Assembly (NCBI RefSeq): GCF_954871325.1
Contig: NC_088777.1
Location: 13,927,366-13,991,365, forward strand
Length of the DNA stretch: 64,000 nucleotides
Origin: Gordionus sp. m RMFG-2023
Lineage: Eukaryota > Nematomorpha > Gordioida > Chordodea > Parachordodidae
Direction of reading: 5' to 3'
Shown here: one piece after another, positions 11,556-24,029 of the stretch
Layout: the number at the start of each line of letters is the position of its first letter
Position numbering within the stretch: position 1 is the first letter of the stretch
Notes under the pieces: generated by a model
What the model was told of the DNA's origin: nothing
The model's input: only the letters and a program-made list of their open reading frames with translations
Database searches by the model: none
Position numbers and translations under genes: made by a program

Positions 11556-12392
11556 TTATAAAGATAGGTCTACTTTTCTTTGAGATTTTCCTAATTCATC
11601 TAGATAGGTTTTTAACCTTTTTAAAGTTGAAAAAGACCTTTGATTAGTGCAGGTACTAATTAGTAAGGTAGCTAAAATAATTAATGTTTTAATATTAGGC
11701 AGGGAATCTAAAGTGCAATTACACAAGGAAAGGGCCTGCAGAGCATGAGCCTACTAAATTATTAGCGTCTGAGATATTCTTAATATCCTCTCGTGTTTCA
11801 AGTGTAATCAACAGTTTAGACTCAACCGGCAAAAGAATATAAAAGCTTTTTAAAATAAAATTATGAGTAATAAATCTTTCCTTTAAATGAAATAAAAATA
11901 TATCAATAAGATGAATAAAAATGTTTATTTTATAATAATCCTCAATCGTAGATGCAATATTTGAGCGATTGGATTGTCTAGAAACTACTCTAGGTTTAAA
12001 AATTTAAATCCCAAACATATTGGCAATCTCGTTTACTTTCTCATATACTTCAAAATATTTTATATCCACATTCTCTCTGATATTTGTTAATAAATCAACA
12101 ATATCCTTTGCTCTAATCATAATGTCCATTAAATCCAAATCAATTTTTTGTAGCATTTTGCTAAAATCATATGTATAATTAAATAAGAAATAAATATATT
12201 GAATTTATTTAAAAATTATGGCTTATTAATAGCCTGCAAAAGATACTCAGCATCTTCTGAATCTTTTTCCTTGCTTGATATATAAAATTCCAGTGCTGCA
12301 AATACAACATCATATAATTTATTTAAAAAAATATAAAGGTAATCAAAAACTGCAGATCTCTTTCTACCGGGGTACTTGACGGTAGGATATAA
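11556..12392 (-). mobile_element. hAT transposase fossil (ZMYM1/DUF4371-like C-terminal half)
   Basis: Reading leftward from 12392 the strand encodes a continuous hAT-type C-terminus: a segment with LYDVVFAALEFYISSKEKD, then MLQKIDLDLMDIMIRAKD, the helical YYKINIFIHLIDIFLFHLKE with its partner ERF, and finally the dimerisation block STCTNQRSFSTLKRLKTYLD near 11.62 kb. The order and motifs match hAT transposases of the type found in zinc-finger MYM-like genes. The reading is interrupted by stops (for example one after MFGI near 12.0 kb) and a few frame changes. The N-terminal zinc finger and catalytic front half were not found, and no terminal repeats were identified. It is a dead copy with no sign of domestication. 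Confidence 0.8.
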
Positions 12393-15150
12393 TCATCTAA
12401 GTGGTTTCCAAAAAATCAAATATTATTTAGAAAAATTGCTGTAAAAATAATGACATATATTATTTAAATTTAAATAAGAATGTCTCCATTGCGTAAAATT
12501 ATGGTTTGTTTTTATATAAGACATATTATACGTGATAAAACACATTCACCCTCTAAACGTTGGTACAACAGAGCTAGGCTTGGTATTTCTCTTTTCCATC
12601 TAATAAAAAAAATTTTCGATGAAAAATATGAGAAGTCCTTTACACGTTTGTGATCAAGCCGCACGTAGTGTACACATAATAGTCCAAGGACTAATATTTA
12701 AACGTCTATGGGCTGATTGAAAGGGAATAGGCCAGGATTTACAGCCCATACCCATAAACTACAGCTATATTTAATAATATTATAAGGTAAGGCAGAACAG
12801 ATTTTAATCTATGTTAAATGAGTAGATTCTATTGGTTGGTACTTAGCAAAACTAGGAAAAAAAATATATAACTATTAACAATTATTGAGTCGTCCAAAAT
12901 TAATAATCTATTTCATATTCAACATCCATCGCACAGGGAAAACTGAACCCTATCTAAGACATGTTATTAAATCAATTTAATATAAATATTATTATTTTTA
13001 ATATTAAAAAAACGTAAAATAAAATTATATCTAATAATAGAAAAAGATACTTCTTAAATAGTATCTGGATACTGATACTTTAAAAAAAGGTATCTAGATA
13101 CAGCAGATATCTAGATTTTAACAACTCTGGTGTTTATATTAGAAGAGGAGAAATAATTTAACGGACACAAAACCCAACATTCGGTAAAATATAATAAAAA
13201 AATAATTTTTGAAAACATGAATTATAGGCTGAAAATATATATTTAATGGGAAATCAATTATTATAAAACTGTGAAAATATGAATTATAAACTGAACAAAT
13301 TGATTTAAAAACTATGAAATCATTTATTTAATACTGTGAATTTCGAATATTCTAATAAGTTGATCTTGAATGGTTGTTAATATAAAATAATAATGATGCC
13401 TTAAAATCGCCTATAGAAGGAATGCTGGCAAAAAAAATATTTATTTATAAAAAGATTCTCTAATTTGACAAATATAAGTAATAATTTATATAAGAAATTA
13501 TTAAATTGGTTATTCAAAAAAGATAAAAAAAAGTTGAGTATTCGAATATCTTATTTTCGAAAAATAGGTAAAGTATTCATTTTAACAAAATATGGACTAA
13601 TGAATAAAAATGGATTTTTTAATATTTAAACATCGAATATAAAAAATTTATACCTAAAAATAATATTAAAAAATTTAATTTTATGTATCTTTTGTACAAT
13701 TTGAACATCCTAATGCATGATCTTATTTTAATTACATAATAGAGTAACAGTGGCCAAGCCCCCATGCAAATATTTTCTCAAGGCTCCATGTTACGGTTTT
13801 TCTTAAAAGGAGCTAAATAAGATTTATTTTTCAGCTTTAATTTCCCTCAAATTTGTAATAAAAAATGTATGGGTTTATATTATTTCCGAGGTTGTTTCTT
13901 TTTTAAAATTTGGTATAGAAAATTTAATTGGAGGTTTACTAAATAATATCCTCCTAAAAAATCATCTAGAATATATTTAATTTATTAAATTTATGAGATA
14001 TTTTATATTCAATATTATGTTTAAAAGCTAGTGTAGAATAGGATTGTTAAAATTCCCCATTTTTTAAAAAGGCTCGATTATGATTTTAGTCAAAAAACTT
14101 ATGTAGCTTGGAATTTTTCCATATAGATGACAAAAATATTTAAATATCTATTTGCCAAATCTTGAGGCTTATATAATATTATTTTGGCTAAATTCTCAAT
14201 CAGGCCATTTTTTTAATCGAACCTTTTAATAAAGATAATCAAATACCACTATTTTTTTATTTGTAATTTAAAATTTACAGAGAGAGGACACTTATAATAA
14301 TAAAAATATAATATCGAAATAGATTATAAAAGTTTTTCATCAATTTCAATTTGAAAAACCTCTGGAAAGTATAAAATGATAATTTTATAGAAATTTTAAA
14401 TTATACTTTTCAGTAAGGTTATCCAAACGGGTTTAGTTTAGCATTAAGGATTTTTAAAAATAACTATTATCCAAAAAGCGATAAATCAAAATATATTACT
14501 AATACAATACAAGAGTATTTTGAATAGATCTAACTGGTAATAAAATGGATTCCGAATACATATGCGGTTTACCCCGAAATATTTAGAATTATTTATTTGT
14601 TCATTATGCTCATTTTGCACGATTTTTAGTTTTTAGCATGTAAAATTTAAAAAAGCATTTAAATTTATGATAAATTGTATTCCAAACGAGAGATGTGATT
14701 ATTGTTCTGTTTAAATATATATTAATCTTTAGATACTCAGTTAAATCGATGAGATCATTATCAATACTGAAAGAAACTCGTTAACACGTGAGTGCCTCTG
14801 AGACCATAGGACGGGCACAAGATATTAAGAAGAGAAAACCCTCGTTCAATCTGAATTGGAAAGCCAGCTTTTGATTGTTCTATTTTGTAAGACATAAGTT
14901 CTAAAATAGAACTGGAAAGACAATGTCTACCATTTACTCTCAATTAATAAGAACATCTGGCGCACTAGCGAGACAATATAACTCCCATCCGAGAAGAAAA
15001 TAATCAGCTATAATGATATTCAATTTCATTACCTAAATATAAAACATTCATTCATATAATCATATGAAATTTTTAATTTTTATAATATCGAGAAGTTTAG
15101 ATGTAGTATATTTATAAGTTCATTATATTTTGGTCAAAAGCTGCTTGTTA
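12393..15150. other. Long gene-poor stretch upstream of the CNK-like gene
   Basis: No exon was recognised. Near 13060-13125 there are short palindromic words around TATCTAGATA. A decayed inverted-repeat copy resembling the TGTTGTTAAACG family lies around 14045-14235. The remainder is featureless AT-rich DNA, possibly 5' intron or promoter of the following gene. Confidence 0.45.
14761..14943 (-). other. Unassigned 60-codon open frame
   Basis: The segment is less AT-rich than its surroundings and encodes a 60-residue peptide beginning MRVNGRHCLSSSILELMS, with no recognised domain. Balanced base composition is the only argument for it. It could be a fragment of a processed gene, a non-coding RNA or chance. 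Confidence 0.15.
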
Positions 15151-15191
15151 TTGAATGAAGAATGATAATTTATTATTATTTCTATTCCAAG

Positions 15192-15227
15192 GATGGGATT
15201 CACAAAATGTTTATGATTGGATAGCTG
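15192..15227 (+). CDS. CNK-like gene, exon with first half of SAM domain
   Basis: After the acceptor-like tract TTATTTCTATTCCAAG, 36 bases encode WDSQNVYDWIAG and end at a GTATTT donor. WxxxxVxxWxxG is the opening of a SAM domain. The exon ends one base into the Gly codon, and the exon at 17201 begins with exactly the two bases needed to continue GLNEDLSKF. The splice therefore joins the two halves of one SAM fold across a 1.97-kb intron. The exon is too short to be found by simple frame length. An alternative is a first exon starting at ATG 15155 in the same frame. Upstream exons may exist. Confidence 0.7.
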
Positions 15228-17200
15228 GTATTTAAAAAATTATTGAAATTATATCAAATTTTAGTGAAAGTTATTATTGTATGAAATTAGATACTATTGT
15301 AACATAATATGACTTTCTTTGTTATCTGCATGTATTTCACATATGGGCTACAAATATTTGATAATTTTATATGAAAATTTATACTAAAATTCATGAATGA
15401 TGGATGTTAAAAATATTTGTTTGTGTTTAGCATATTTAGCATGAGCATGGAGATTTGAAAAGAATTGTGATTAATATCTACTGTAGAGTTTTTTGATTCC
15501 CATTGATCTATAGATTTTTTAAATTTCATATGTAGGTTTCTTTGTTTATATATTTTACCAATATATTGTTGAAAAGTCTTCTATTTTCTCCTAAATTGGT
15601 AGGCCCCATACTTTTTATTGCAATTGGGGATAATGGCAGATATTTATAGAATGTTATCATTCCAATTAGGGCTAACATATCATCTGCAACATATAGATAA
15701 TTCGTTTTTATAACTTGCTTCATAACATATTAATTTAGTTTATAAATCCATATATTTATCTCTAATATTAACTAAATATAAAGAAAATAGATTTTGAATC
15801 TCAAAATTTTATTAACTCATGCCCTAATAGAGAAAATAAATCATAGCCAGAGTCAACCTATTTAGCCACTGATTTGTTATATAATAACATAACATAATAT
15901 GTAAATATTTTTTATTTTTAGATATTATTAAACCTATATTTTTATATTTTTTGCTAAATTCATCATACAATGTTGAATATAAATTGAATGGATAATGTTA
16001 ATATATAAATATTTTTATTTTTCTATAAATAAAAGATTTTTCAGAAGATTTATTATTAATTTGATACAAAACTTGATTTATTATTAACCCATTATAAGAT
16101 TCAACAGAAAGCATCATCTACTTAAATATCCATAAATTTTTCCTACACTAAATACCCTTGAACCCATTGGATTAAGTATTATTTGGCAAAAAATAAGATT
16201 CTTGACAACCTATTCATTACTATCTAAAAATCAGGGCAAACCCTCGTGATTTCAATCCAAACCCTTTTTTTTATAAATAAGGTTCAGGGATTTGAATATA
16301 TTTATATTCATTATTAGAATCTTCTTGAAGTTTTTTTTATGTAATCATTTTTATTTCATTTTATGTAATTTCTTTTTATTTCACCATTTTTAACGTTCAT
16401 TTGGTAAAATAATTCTATTAGTGTAAGATTCATTAAAAGATAAGCATAAGCTCAATAAGATAAAATAGGATTAGGTCTACATACAACAGTGATGTATCGA
16501 GGCTTTTAACACCCTCGCAGTTAGTTAGATCCCTACATTTAACATTAATGAAGTATTTGCTTAAAAGGAAAGAGGGAGTCTTAGGATGCCATAGTAGTTG
16601 GCAAGAGTCGAGATTAGGTTCTGACCAATTATAATAACAAAGTTCTTGTCAAGGGTGTAGAATATGCTGTGTAGTTGGCTATAGTGATAAATATTAAAAC
16701 AGCTCCCAAAAGATATCATAAACTCAAAAATAAGCAGAGAAGTTTGAAAGAGAAGGAAAAAGGTAGCCTATATTACGGTTATTAAAAAACAATTTGGGTG
16801 GATTTTCCCGACCAAACTAAGATTTTAACCCAAATAATATCATTTAAACCTCGAGATTTGACATATAGAGTTCCAAAGTCAAAACCCTTTTTGTCACCCT
16901 CAAACAAAATCTCCAGATTTACATATTATTTTAAATCGAGCTTTTTAACAACACTAGATATTTAATAAATGTAAAAAACCTATCTAGGCTAATTGAACTC
17001 AATAAACTAAATTACCTTATTTTGCTTGGAATTACAGAGACAAGGTGGACTTTTAGATTTTAGTAAATTAGATATTAAAATCCGAAATCCTTTAACTAAT
17101 TTTACACAATGTCTATTTATATATGAATGCTTTATATATTATTTTAAAAATTTAATCTTATCTCGTTTATTTTGTTATAATTATACAATCTATATAATAG

Positions 17201-17370
17201 GACTAAATGAAGACCTGTCAAAATTTGCTGGAAAATACAAGGAACAAGAAATAGATGGCTCTAAGCTTTTGAATTTTACTGACAAGCATTACCTTAGAAA
17301 TGTGATTGGAATTACTGATGAAAAATCTTCAGATCACATGACTTATTTAATATCAAAAATTGGTTTTTTG
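17201..17370 (+). CDS. CNK-like gene, second half of SAM domain
   Basis: The exon lies between acceptor TATATAATAG and donor TTG|GTATGC. It encodes LNEDLSKFAGKYKEQEIDGS, then KLLNFTDKHYLRNVIGITD and a terminal helix. These are the mid and end helices of a SAM domain, including the characteristic EIDGxxLLxLT and the GI turn. SAM domains mediate protein-protein contacts. In CNK proteins (scaffolds linking Ras, Raf and KSR at the membrane) SAM is the N-terminal domain. The exon ends on a codon boundary and the next one (17903) begins on one. Confidence 0.78.
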
Positions 17371-17902
17371 GTATGCAAATTTATTTATTAAAAAAAAAAT
17401 TTCTTAAGTTTTTTGTTTATAAATCTTGTTTGTTAACATTTTCTCTGATTCTTTTACTCATTCATCTTCTTTTTCCCCTTTGAAAAATATTGATTTAATC
17501 TAGGGAAAGTAATGTACCCTCTTTTAAATATGAATCAGATCGGTCCGATTATCCATATTTTAGAATATTGGGGACGATATTTTAAAATTGACTGAGCCGC
17601 TATATAAAAATGGCGGAAAATATTGTGTTTATATAGATATTTTGGATAATTGGAATACCTCATTTGCTTTATATGCATATTTATTTTATCGATATATTTT
17701 TAATTTGTTCAATTATCCAAAAACATTTCTCCCTATTAAAGAGTTGATATAGGTAAAGTAGGAATCATACCCAATTGGCTTCCTTCTAAATACTGGGTTC
17801 GATGGATGCACCTTAATTTAACTCCTTGTTTTTCTTATTCTCTTGTTCTCTTAATTTTTTTCCCCTATTTTATTTTTTTCTTATTAATTTTATAAATATT
17901 AG

Positions 17903-18114
17903 GTGTACGACAATAAATATGAGACACTACAGAGACTTTATTGCAGGGCCTGTACTGTTGCCAGCAACTTGAGAAGTGTTTTAAAGAATAAGATGTCATT
18001 TAAAAATTATGATAGACAGAGATCGAGTTACGAAGATACACTGCTAGCCTATATAAACACGGAACTAAAAAATTTGATCAAAATATTTAATGATATCATC
18101 CATTGGTTGGCTAG
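17903..18114 (+). CDS. CNK-like gene, CRIC-domain exon
   Basis: It follows acceptor TATAAATATTAG and ends at the strong donor CTAG|GTAAAT. The 70-residue product is helical and ends LLAYINTELKNLIKIF, NDIIHWLAR. Helices with spaced Leu/Ala, then ...L..WL.R, match the CRIC region that directly follows SAM in CNK proteins (human CNK: ...AVKSLLSWLDRYPF). The combination of SAM then CRIC is what identifies the gene. The exon ends two bases into a codon. The next plausible exon (18341) starts on a codon boundary, so a small connecting exon is missing from this reading. Confidence 0.7.
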
Positions 18115-18340
18115 GTAAATAAATTATGAAAAATGGATTTTAACCTTTTATAAAATATGATTTTCCTAAATTTCATATTTATAAATAATATAAGATTTTA
18201 CCTAAAATTGAGATGGAACAATATAATAATAAAAGGAAATTATAATATTTTTTTTCCTTCTCAATAAGATTTTTATCTAGTACTAATAACATTAGTATTC
18301 TTGTCATTATAACAATAGATTCGATTTCATAACTTCCCAG

Positions 18341-18772
18341 GAGGATGATTGCCAAACCGTTAAAATAACTACTTGCTTTCTTTGCATGGATTTAGTCAAT
18401 TTGACATCTCGCGTATTCAAGGGTTTCTTAAAGGTTCTGAGAGAAACGCCATCTCCTAAAAATCAGGCCCCCTCCATGTTTAATTACGGCAATGATAATA
18501 GTAAAAACATTGATCATAAATTTAGCGGTGATGGCCCTAAAGATCGTGATGAGGTTCGGAATGGAAAGTCTACCAAGTTCAACTATTATAATGAAGCTAA
18601 TCACGAAGTTGTGGAAGATGATTTTAAGGATAAGGATGACGGTCATACTCGAAAAGAAAGCGATGGTTGTATTAATAACGAAAATGTTTGTCAAAAGTCT
18701 AAAGAATTTTTAAAGAAGAGGAGGGAGAGCCAGCTGAAAGATAATCAACTAATAAGAGATTTAAATTCCACT
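18341..18772 (+). CDS. Probable exon of the CNK-like gene, CRIC end plus charged linker
   Basis: After acceptor CATAACTTCCCAG the frame reads EDDCQTVKITTCFLCMDLVN and then LTSRVFKGFLK, plausibly the last CRIC helix. A hydrophilic Asp/Asn/Lys-rich linker of about 100 residues follows. It ends at donor CCACT|GTAAAA after RDLNST. A 48-bp intron (18773-18820) would join it in phase to the next exon. No catalytic motif is seen; it looks like a flexible scaffold linker. Its phase does not fit the 17903 exon directly. Confidence 0.55.
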
Positions 18773-18820
18773 GTAAAAAAAATATTTACCTATATTTCTG
18801 TACATTGATTTGATTTTGAG

Positions 18821-18907
18821 AAAAAAATAATTAGGGAAGATGAGCGGGCGGAGTGGATACCTTCTAATATTACGTATACCACTAATGGGTTATTGTCATT
18901 GGAAATT
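18821..18907 (+). CDS. Candidate exon of the CNK-like gene after a 48-bp intron
   Basis: It starts after GATTTTGAG and encodes KKIIREDERAEWIPSNITYT, then TNGLLSLEI up to a GTAGAA donor; the frame could also run on to about 18950. The flanking micro-intron is GT...AG and T-rich at its 3' side, and both sides are in phase 0. Sequence after about 18955 belongs to a repeat with GGAACCGG words, so the exon must end before it. No domain is recognised. A PDZ start is conceivable because CNK has one next, but this is not demonstrated. Confidence 0.4.
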
Positions 18908-18954
18908 GTAGAATTATCTTATAAAAATGAAAACCATTTTGGTTTTTTTAGTTT

Positions 18955-19530
18955 GAAACCTGTAACCATTTGGACCGGGAGAAATCTAGGAACCGGAACT
19001 CTATTTTCAAAATTTGTATTTATATTAAAATTTTCAGAAAACGTTCCGGGATCGCTTCTATCAGAAGCGCGAGTCATTTATATATTTATATTGTCTTAAA
19101 AGTTGCCTCATTTATTTTAGAGGATTTATTTATTCAAGAATTTTAAAAAATTTGATTTATAAAGATTTTTTTGAGAATGCTCAAATGTCAAAACAAGTTT
19201 TTTGATTTAAATTTTACTTCAAATTCAAATCTTTTGTTATTTTTATTTATAAAAAAATCTTTCATGATGGAATAACAAATTTAAAAAAAAAAAGATTTTG
19301 ATCCTCTTAAAAAAACAAATCAAAAATATTTGAAAATTTTTTTCTAACTCCGATTTATTAATTTTTTTAATGCTTTAACAGCATTTGGAACCTGTATCCT
19401 TAACCCTCGGAACCGCTCCAAATTTAGGGAGTACCACCAACTTTTTAAAATTTTAGGAACCAAATGTAGAACCACTTAAAAAATACTCAAAAGCGGAACC
19501 GGAAACCTTTTTGGTCCCCGTTCCAACTTA
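18955..19530. mobile_element. Non-autonomous element with GGAACCGG words at both ends
   Basis: The left part has TTTGGACCGGGAGAAATC and GGAACCGGAAC; the right part has the complement-like AAGCGGAACCGGAAACC and GGTCCCCGTTCC. The interior is AT-rich and carries no open frame. Inverted, repeated GC words at the ends suggest a non-autonomous DNA transposon with subterminal repeats. Exact boundaries are uncertain. A likely relative is at 39888-40180. Confidence 0.45.
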
Positions 19531-19977
19531 TGCCTTTTTATAAAAAATAAGCATGAATTTTGGGATAATTTCCTTACAAAGGACACCAGTTTGCATCGGT
19601 GGTCATGGTGAACTGAGACCTTCATAAAGAAGAACACTCAAGTTCGGTTCTCATTTAAAATGCTAATAAGACTAAATAAATTTCTCAAAGCAATTAGCTT
19701 TAAGATATGTAAAAAAAGAGGTGAATTGTGGAGGAATTCTTTTGACTAACGAAAAGAAATCTTAATAATTTAATACCCTTTTTTTCTCATTTAAAGTGGA
19801 ATGGATAATTACAATGTATTCATGCGAAAGCCATCAGTGAAAATTATTGCCCTTGCGCTGTCAGGGTTAGTCTAGTATATAAAACAATGAAAACTTTGAT
19901 AAGATTTTTTCATATTTTTACAAGTCTCGCTGTATTCTTCTCCCCCCCCCCCTATAAATATATATTTATTATTAAAG

Positions 19978-20199
19978 ATGTCAGTTGTTATAGAGTTTTG
20001 CCGTGTTGTGATTCGGTCATCCTCCTCTAAATTTGAACCGGAAATATTTCTGACGCCCTTTTTTTACAGAAAACTTGTTCTCAAATCTTCTTTCTTGCCG
20101 GCTACATTTCACTCTTCTAGAAGTTGCGACGAGTTGGAAAGATCCAATAAGACGGAAAATAGGGGAGATGAAAATGGCAAATTCAACGAAAATATATGG
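19978..20199 (+). CDS. Candidate exon, unrecognised (CNK-like gene by phase)
   Basis: Acceptor TTATTATTAAAG precedes 74 codons in phase 0-0, ending at ATATGG|GTTTTT. The peptide begins MSVVIEFCRVVIRSSSSKFE and ends in a charged stretch (LERSNKTENRGDENGKFNE). Base use is less AT-rich than the flanks. No domain was recognised. The opposite strand is also open here, so coding is probable rather than certain. Confidence 0.35.
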
Positions 20200-21360
20200 G
20201 TTTTTCTTTAGCTTTTTTACTTCATATTTCATAATTTTTTTAAAACGAAAGATCAACTTTTTCTAAAATTGTATTATTTATTAGGGCATCGATATAAAGG
20301 TCGAGAATGATTGGCACGTAATCTCCTATATAGCACCTGAAGTAAGGGATCCTTTATTTAGTCATAAATAAATTCGAATGTTAGAGATTACACATACATC
20401 CTATATGAGTTCTTGATTTTATAAAGTGAGCTAGGATGCCTTAGATATTTCACTCTTTTTTTTTAATTTCCAAAATAATTTCGTTTAACAATTTAAAACT
20501 AAAATAACATATTTGATTATAATAATATTTTATAATATATTATATTTTATCTCTTATTTCTTAAGAAAGAAACTGAATTAGTAATACTTACAATAAGGTT
20601 GATATTGATTACCAAAAATGCGCTAATAAAAAGTTTTCTTTATAATGAATGACAACCTCCATTCCTCATTTATACTTAATTACTTCATTTTTTTGTGATT
20701 ATTAGAATATTTAAAAAAAATTTCCTTTCTTATTATTAATGATTATTGTTACATATTAATTTTACTGTTGAGTTATAATAAATAATTTATAAACTAGAAA
20801 TTAACTGGTTGCTCTTACTAGCTACCTTTTTTTAAAGTATAAATTAGTAACTATAACTAGTTACATTTTTAAGAATGCAAATTGTAACGGTAACTTAATA
20901 CTTTTAACAATACTTATTATTTAATTTATTGAATTTACTTTTTTTTGCATTAATGTTAGTTATTTTTTTTTATCAAGACGCCGCCAAATCTTATTATTTA
21001 AATAAATATATTCTATTTAAAAGAAAAATATAAATCTTTTTTACACACTAGGCTACAGATTCGAGTTTGGCTCCTGAAGTTAGTCCGGACGTTTCGGATT
21101 TAACTGCTCTAAATTGAATACTAAGTATGATCCGATCCGACACGATTTAACACCTGATCGATTTTAAAAATCTGTTTAAAAAAATCAATTTTTTTTTATA
21201 TTAATTTTATCCTTAATTCCTATTCATGATAATAATCTAGGAATTATTGATTTAATAAAGAAAAATTGATCTCATAAACAGATTTAAAAAATCAATCAGC
21301 TTCTAAATGGCGCCGGAAGATCTCACTATGAATATAGCCTTAAATAGACCTGACTCGATG
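20200..21360. other. Intronic stretch with CCGATCC-type words
   Basis: No exon is seen. Around 21050-21330 there is a repeat remnant with TCCGATCCGACACGATTTAA and related words, similar in style to 17520-17600, 48180-48285 and 60640-60700. Confidence 0.4.
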
Positions 21361-21369
21361 GACGGAGCA

Positions 21370-22335
21370 AACAGCTAAATACAGAGCAGGAGTCTAATTG
21401 ATATGAATTTTTTTAGAGCCCAACTTTTTTAATTGCTCGACCCGACCTGTTCCATTAAAAGTTTACGAAAACTCCACCCTGGATTTTTAAATTTTTTTAT
21501 ACGAATTTCCGGCCATTATATTTTTTATTATCTATATTCCTCAAATACTATTAAGGCTCTTATATCTCTCATCTATGGCAGGATCGATTCTAAATCGCTA
21601 AGAAAAATTGGAATCTCGTTTATATCTCCTGGAAAATTTTAAAAGTAATATTGAAAATAATAATAGTTGATTGGATTTTTTTGGGGAGAATCTTGATGAT
21701 ATTTACCCCATTTTTTGGCTATTTTTAAGAAAAACTCAATTTAAAAATACAAGTGTTTACTTCCTTGGCATTTATTTAAATATTAATTACAATTTTACTT
21801 TAAAAATTATCTAGGAGATATAAGCGTAATTCTCGATTATTTATTTTTGTTTTTAGCGATTTAGAACGGGAGCCTCTATGGCCACCTATTTCTACAACAA
21901 CTGTTTTATAAATCAATTGTGTTTGACATCTGTATTGTGTTTGTGTATTTGTAATTAGAACACATCATAATTAACTTGATTATGAATAACTTGTTTAATT
22001 TATTATCAATTTATTATATTATTTAAAAATTAGTATTTTAGTTAGAGAGTTCTTAAAATATAAAGAAATACGGATATTGTAATTTATTTCTAAATTTTAT
22101 TAATCAAAATACTATCTTTAAATTCAAAAAAAATTTATCAAATTTTTTTATGAAAAATTAGAGATTTTCAAACCCATCCAAATTTTTGTGTACAAATTGT
22201 CCGTCATGGCCCTAAAATTTTTAGGTACGAATTGTTCAACCCTTTATATATTTTTTTAGATTTACCTGGCCCGCAAGCTGGATTTTGGGACAGGAGGGGT
22301 CGGGCTTTGCAAATCTCTGTTTCATATCATTAAAT
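21370..22335. repeat. Dispersed repeat with GC-rich ends, copy A
   Basis: It shares long similarity with 24030-24880. Both copies contain CGACCCGACC-type words, then TTCCGGCCATTA/CA plus TTTTTTATTATCT, then CTGTATTGTGT...GTATTTGTAATT, and further AT-rich similarity for about 250 bp. This copy ends with GGGGTCGGGCTTTGCAAATC before TCTCTG, which is close to the complement of the CAGAGACCTG end seen at 24483 and 63113. A small unrelated insertion or gap distinguishes the copies. Short open frames here follow the repeat and are not genes. Confidence 0.65.
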
Positions 22336-23189
22336 GGAGATCAGAATTTTTTAAACAAAAAAATTTTTCGCCATTTATATATTTTAATATTAGGAAATCT
22401 CTTCTCTTTTTTTTATATATGGTCTATACTTTTTTTAAGGAAGTGTAGCTCAGCTACATCTGTTTAGAAAATTTTTTAGTCCAAAATATGTTTGTTAATA
22501 ATTTATTTTTTTATATGCAGTCTCCAGCCTCGCTTTGCGGTCGCTTAGATCTAGGAGACCAAGTTTTGATGATATCCAACAAGCTCATAGTTTATTTATT
22601 GTTTTTAAATCAAAATTTTGTTTACATATATTTAAAAAAAAATATTAGTGTGCATTTTAGGCTAATTAATATCCTTTTCATTTTCCCAGATTAACCCTTT
22701 CCATTCACCATGGTACAGCAAATATACCTCCCTTTTTTCTCGAAATATGCATTATAGTACACTGGGAGTGTCATTATTATAATTGATTTTTTCAAAAAGC
22801 ACATTACCTTTCTAATATATACTATTTGGCTGTATGGCAAAAAATGACATCAAGAAATCGTGCCCTAATTTCCTATTTTTCTTTAATTTTTATAGCATTA
22901 ATTTTTTAAATAAATTGCTTGCCCTTTGAGATAGTTTTTTTAAAAAAATGGATTTTCTGTGAATCAAAGATAAGTTCAAAAAAATATAAAATATGGTGTA
23001 AGTTAGCATCGTAAAATGGCGAAAAAGGAACTTAATTTTAAAGAAGTATCCTTTAAATTTATTCTTTACATTCATCAATAATTTGTTTAATCGCAAAATT
23101 AAAGGAGCATTCATGTTTATTCAAATTCAATTATTTTATTAATAACGTTTATTATTTATTTAATTTATTACATCATTTACATTTTCGAG

Positions 23190-23362
23190 ATTGGTTGGGA
23201 AATAACCAACGTCAAAAATCTTCTACTCTCCTCAGTCGATCCACCTTCCTATCTAACCCTAATAACTAGAACATGTACAAATTGGCGACAAGTTAAGAAT
23301 ATTACCTACTCTACCCAAGCTAATATTATCGTGTCTCCTGGTTCAGATATTCATGATGCTAA
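23190..23362 (+). CDS. Candidate exon, unrecognised
   Basis: Acceptor ATTTACATTTTCGAG leads to IGWEITNVKNLLLSSVDPPS, then a Thr-rich segment and NIIVSPGSDIHDA, ending at GCTAA|GTTAAT two bases into a codon. The exon at 23730 supplies exactly one base to complete it. The previous candidate exon (20199) ends on a codon boundary, as required here. I could not assign a domain. Confidence 0.45.
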
Positions 23363-23729
23363 GTTAATTTAGATTATTTATTGGCATTACAATAATATTA
23401 TTTACAAGGTGATCACCAGCTCAATTTTGTCCAAAGGGTTAAAAAAATTGTCGCCATCATAATGAAGATGGCCACGTTTTTTATATTACCAATAAACTTG
23501 CACTTTATTGGTAATGAAAATAATAAATTAATTTTATAAATAATTATCATCAGTGTTCACATTTTAATTATGATATTCTTGAATTGCAAATTAAATTTTT
23601 ACTACGGAAACGTTTTCTAATTATTCTCCTTTTTTACACAGCCTTAGATGATGAGGATTCTTCACCTGCAAATTGCAATATTATAATATATCTTTTGCAT
23701 AATATATTTAATTTATATAAAAACTCTAG

Positions 23730-23889
23730 GAAAAATGGGTACGTATCAAATGCACCCTCTAATGGCCAAAATGATATTCTCGCCAGCCAATTTAAATTTT
23801 CGCCGACTACTTACGATTCGGAGTCGTCTGCTCCCGAAATTAAACGAACCATGAACATAGTTGAAAATATTCTGAAAGAACAATCTTGC
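23730..23889 (+). CDS. Candidate exon, Ser/Asn-rich linker
   Basis: It begins after AAAACTCTAG, completes a Lys codon from the 23362 donor, and encodes KNGYVSNAPSNGQNDILASQ, then a Ser/Pro/Thr-rich part and EIKRTMNIVENILKEQSC. It ends at CTTGC|GTAAAT in phase 0. A longer version starting at 23642 after TTTTTTACACAG is also open. The sequence is hydrophilic and probably disordered, with a short helix at the end. Confidence 0.5.
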
Positions 23890-24029
23890 GTAAATTATTT
23901 AGGAATTCGATGATTGTTTATTAGCCTATTTAATGTGATCATCACTGTCCCCAAAACCCTATTTCTTTTAACAATATTACGAACGACAATATAATACCTG
24001 TCTGATACGACCGGTTAAGAATTTTTGCA

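Noticed and set aside
18893-19099. 68-codon frame continuing past the candidate exon at 18821
   Set aside because: From about 18955 it runs into a repeat with GGAACCGG words, so the later part is not host coding sequence.
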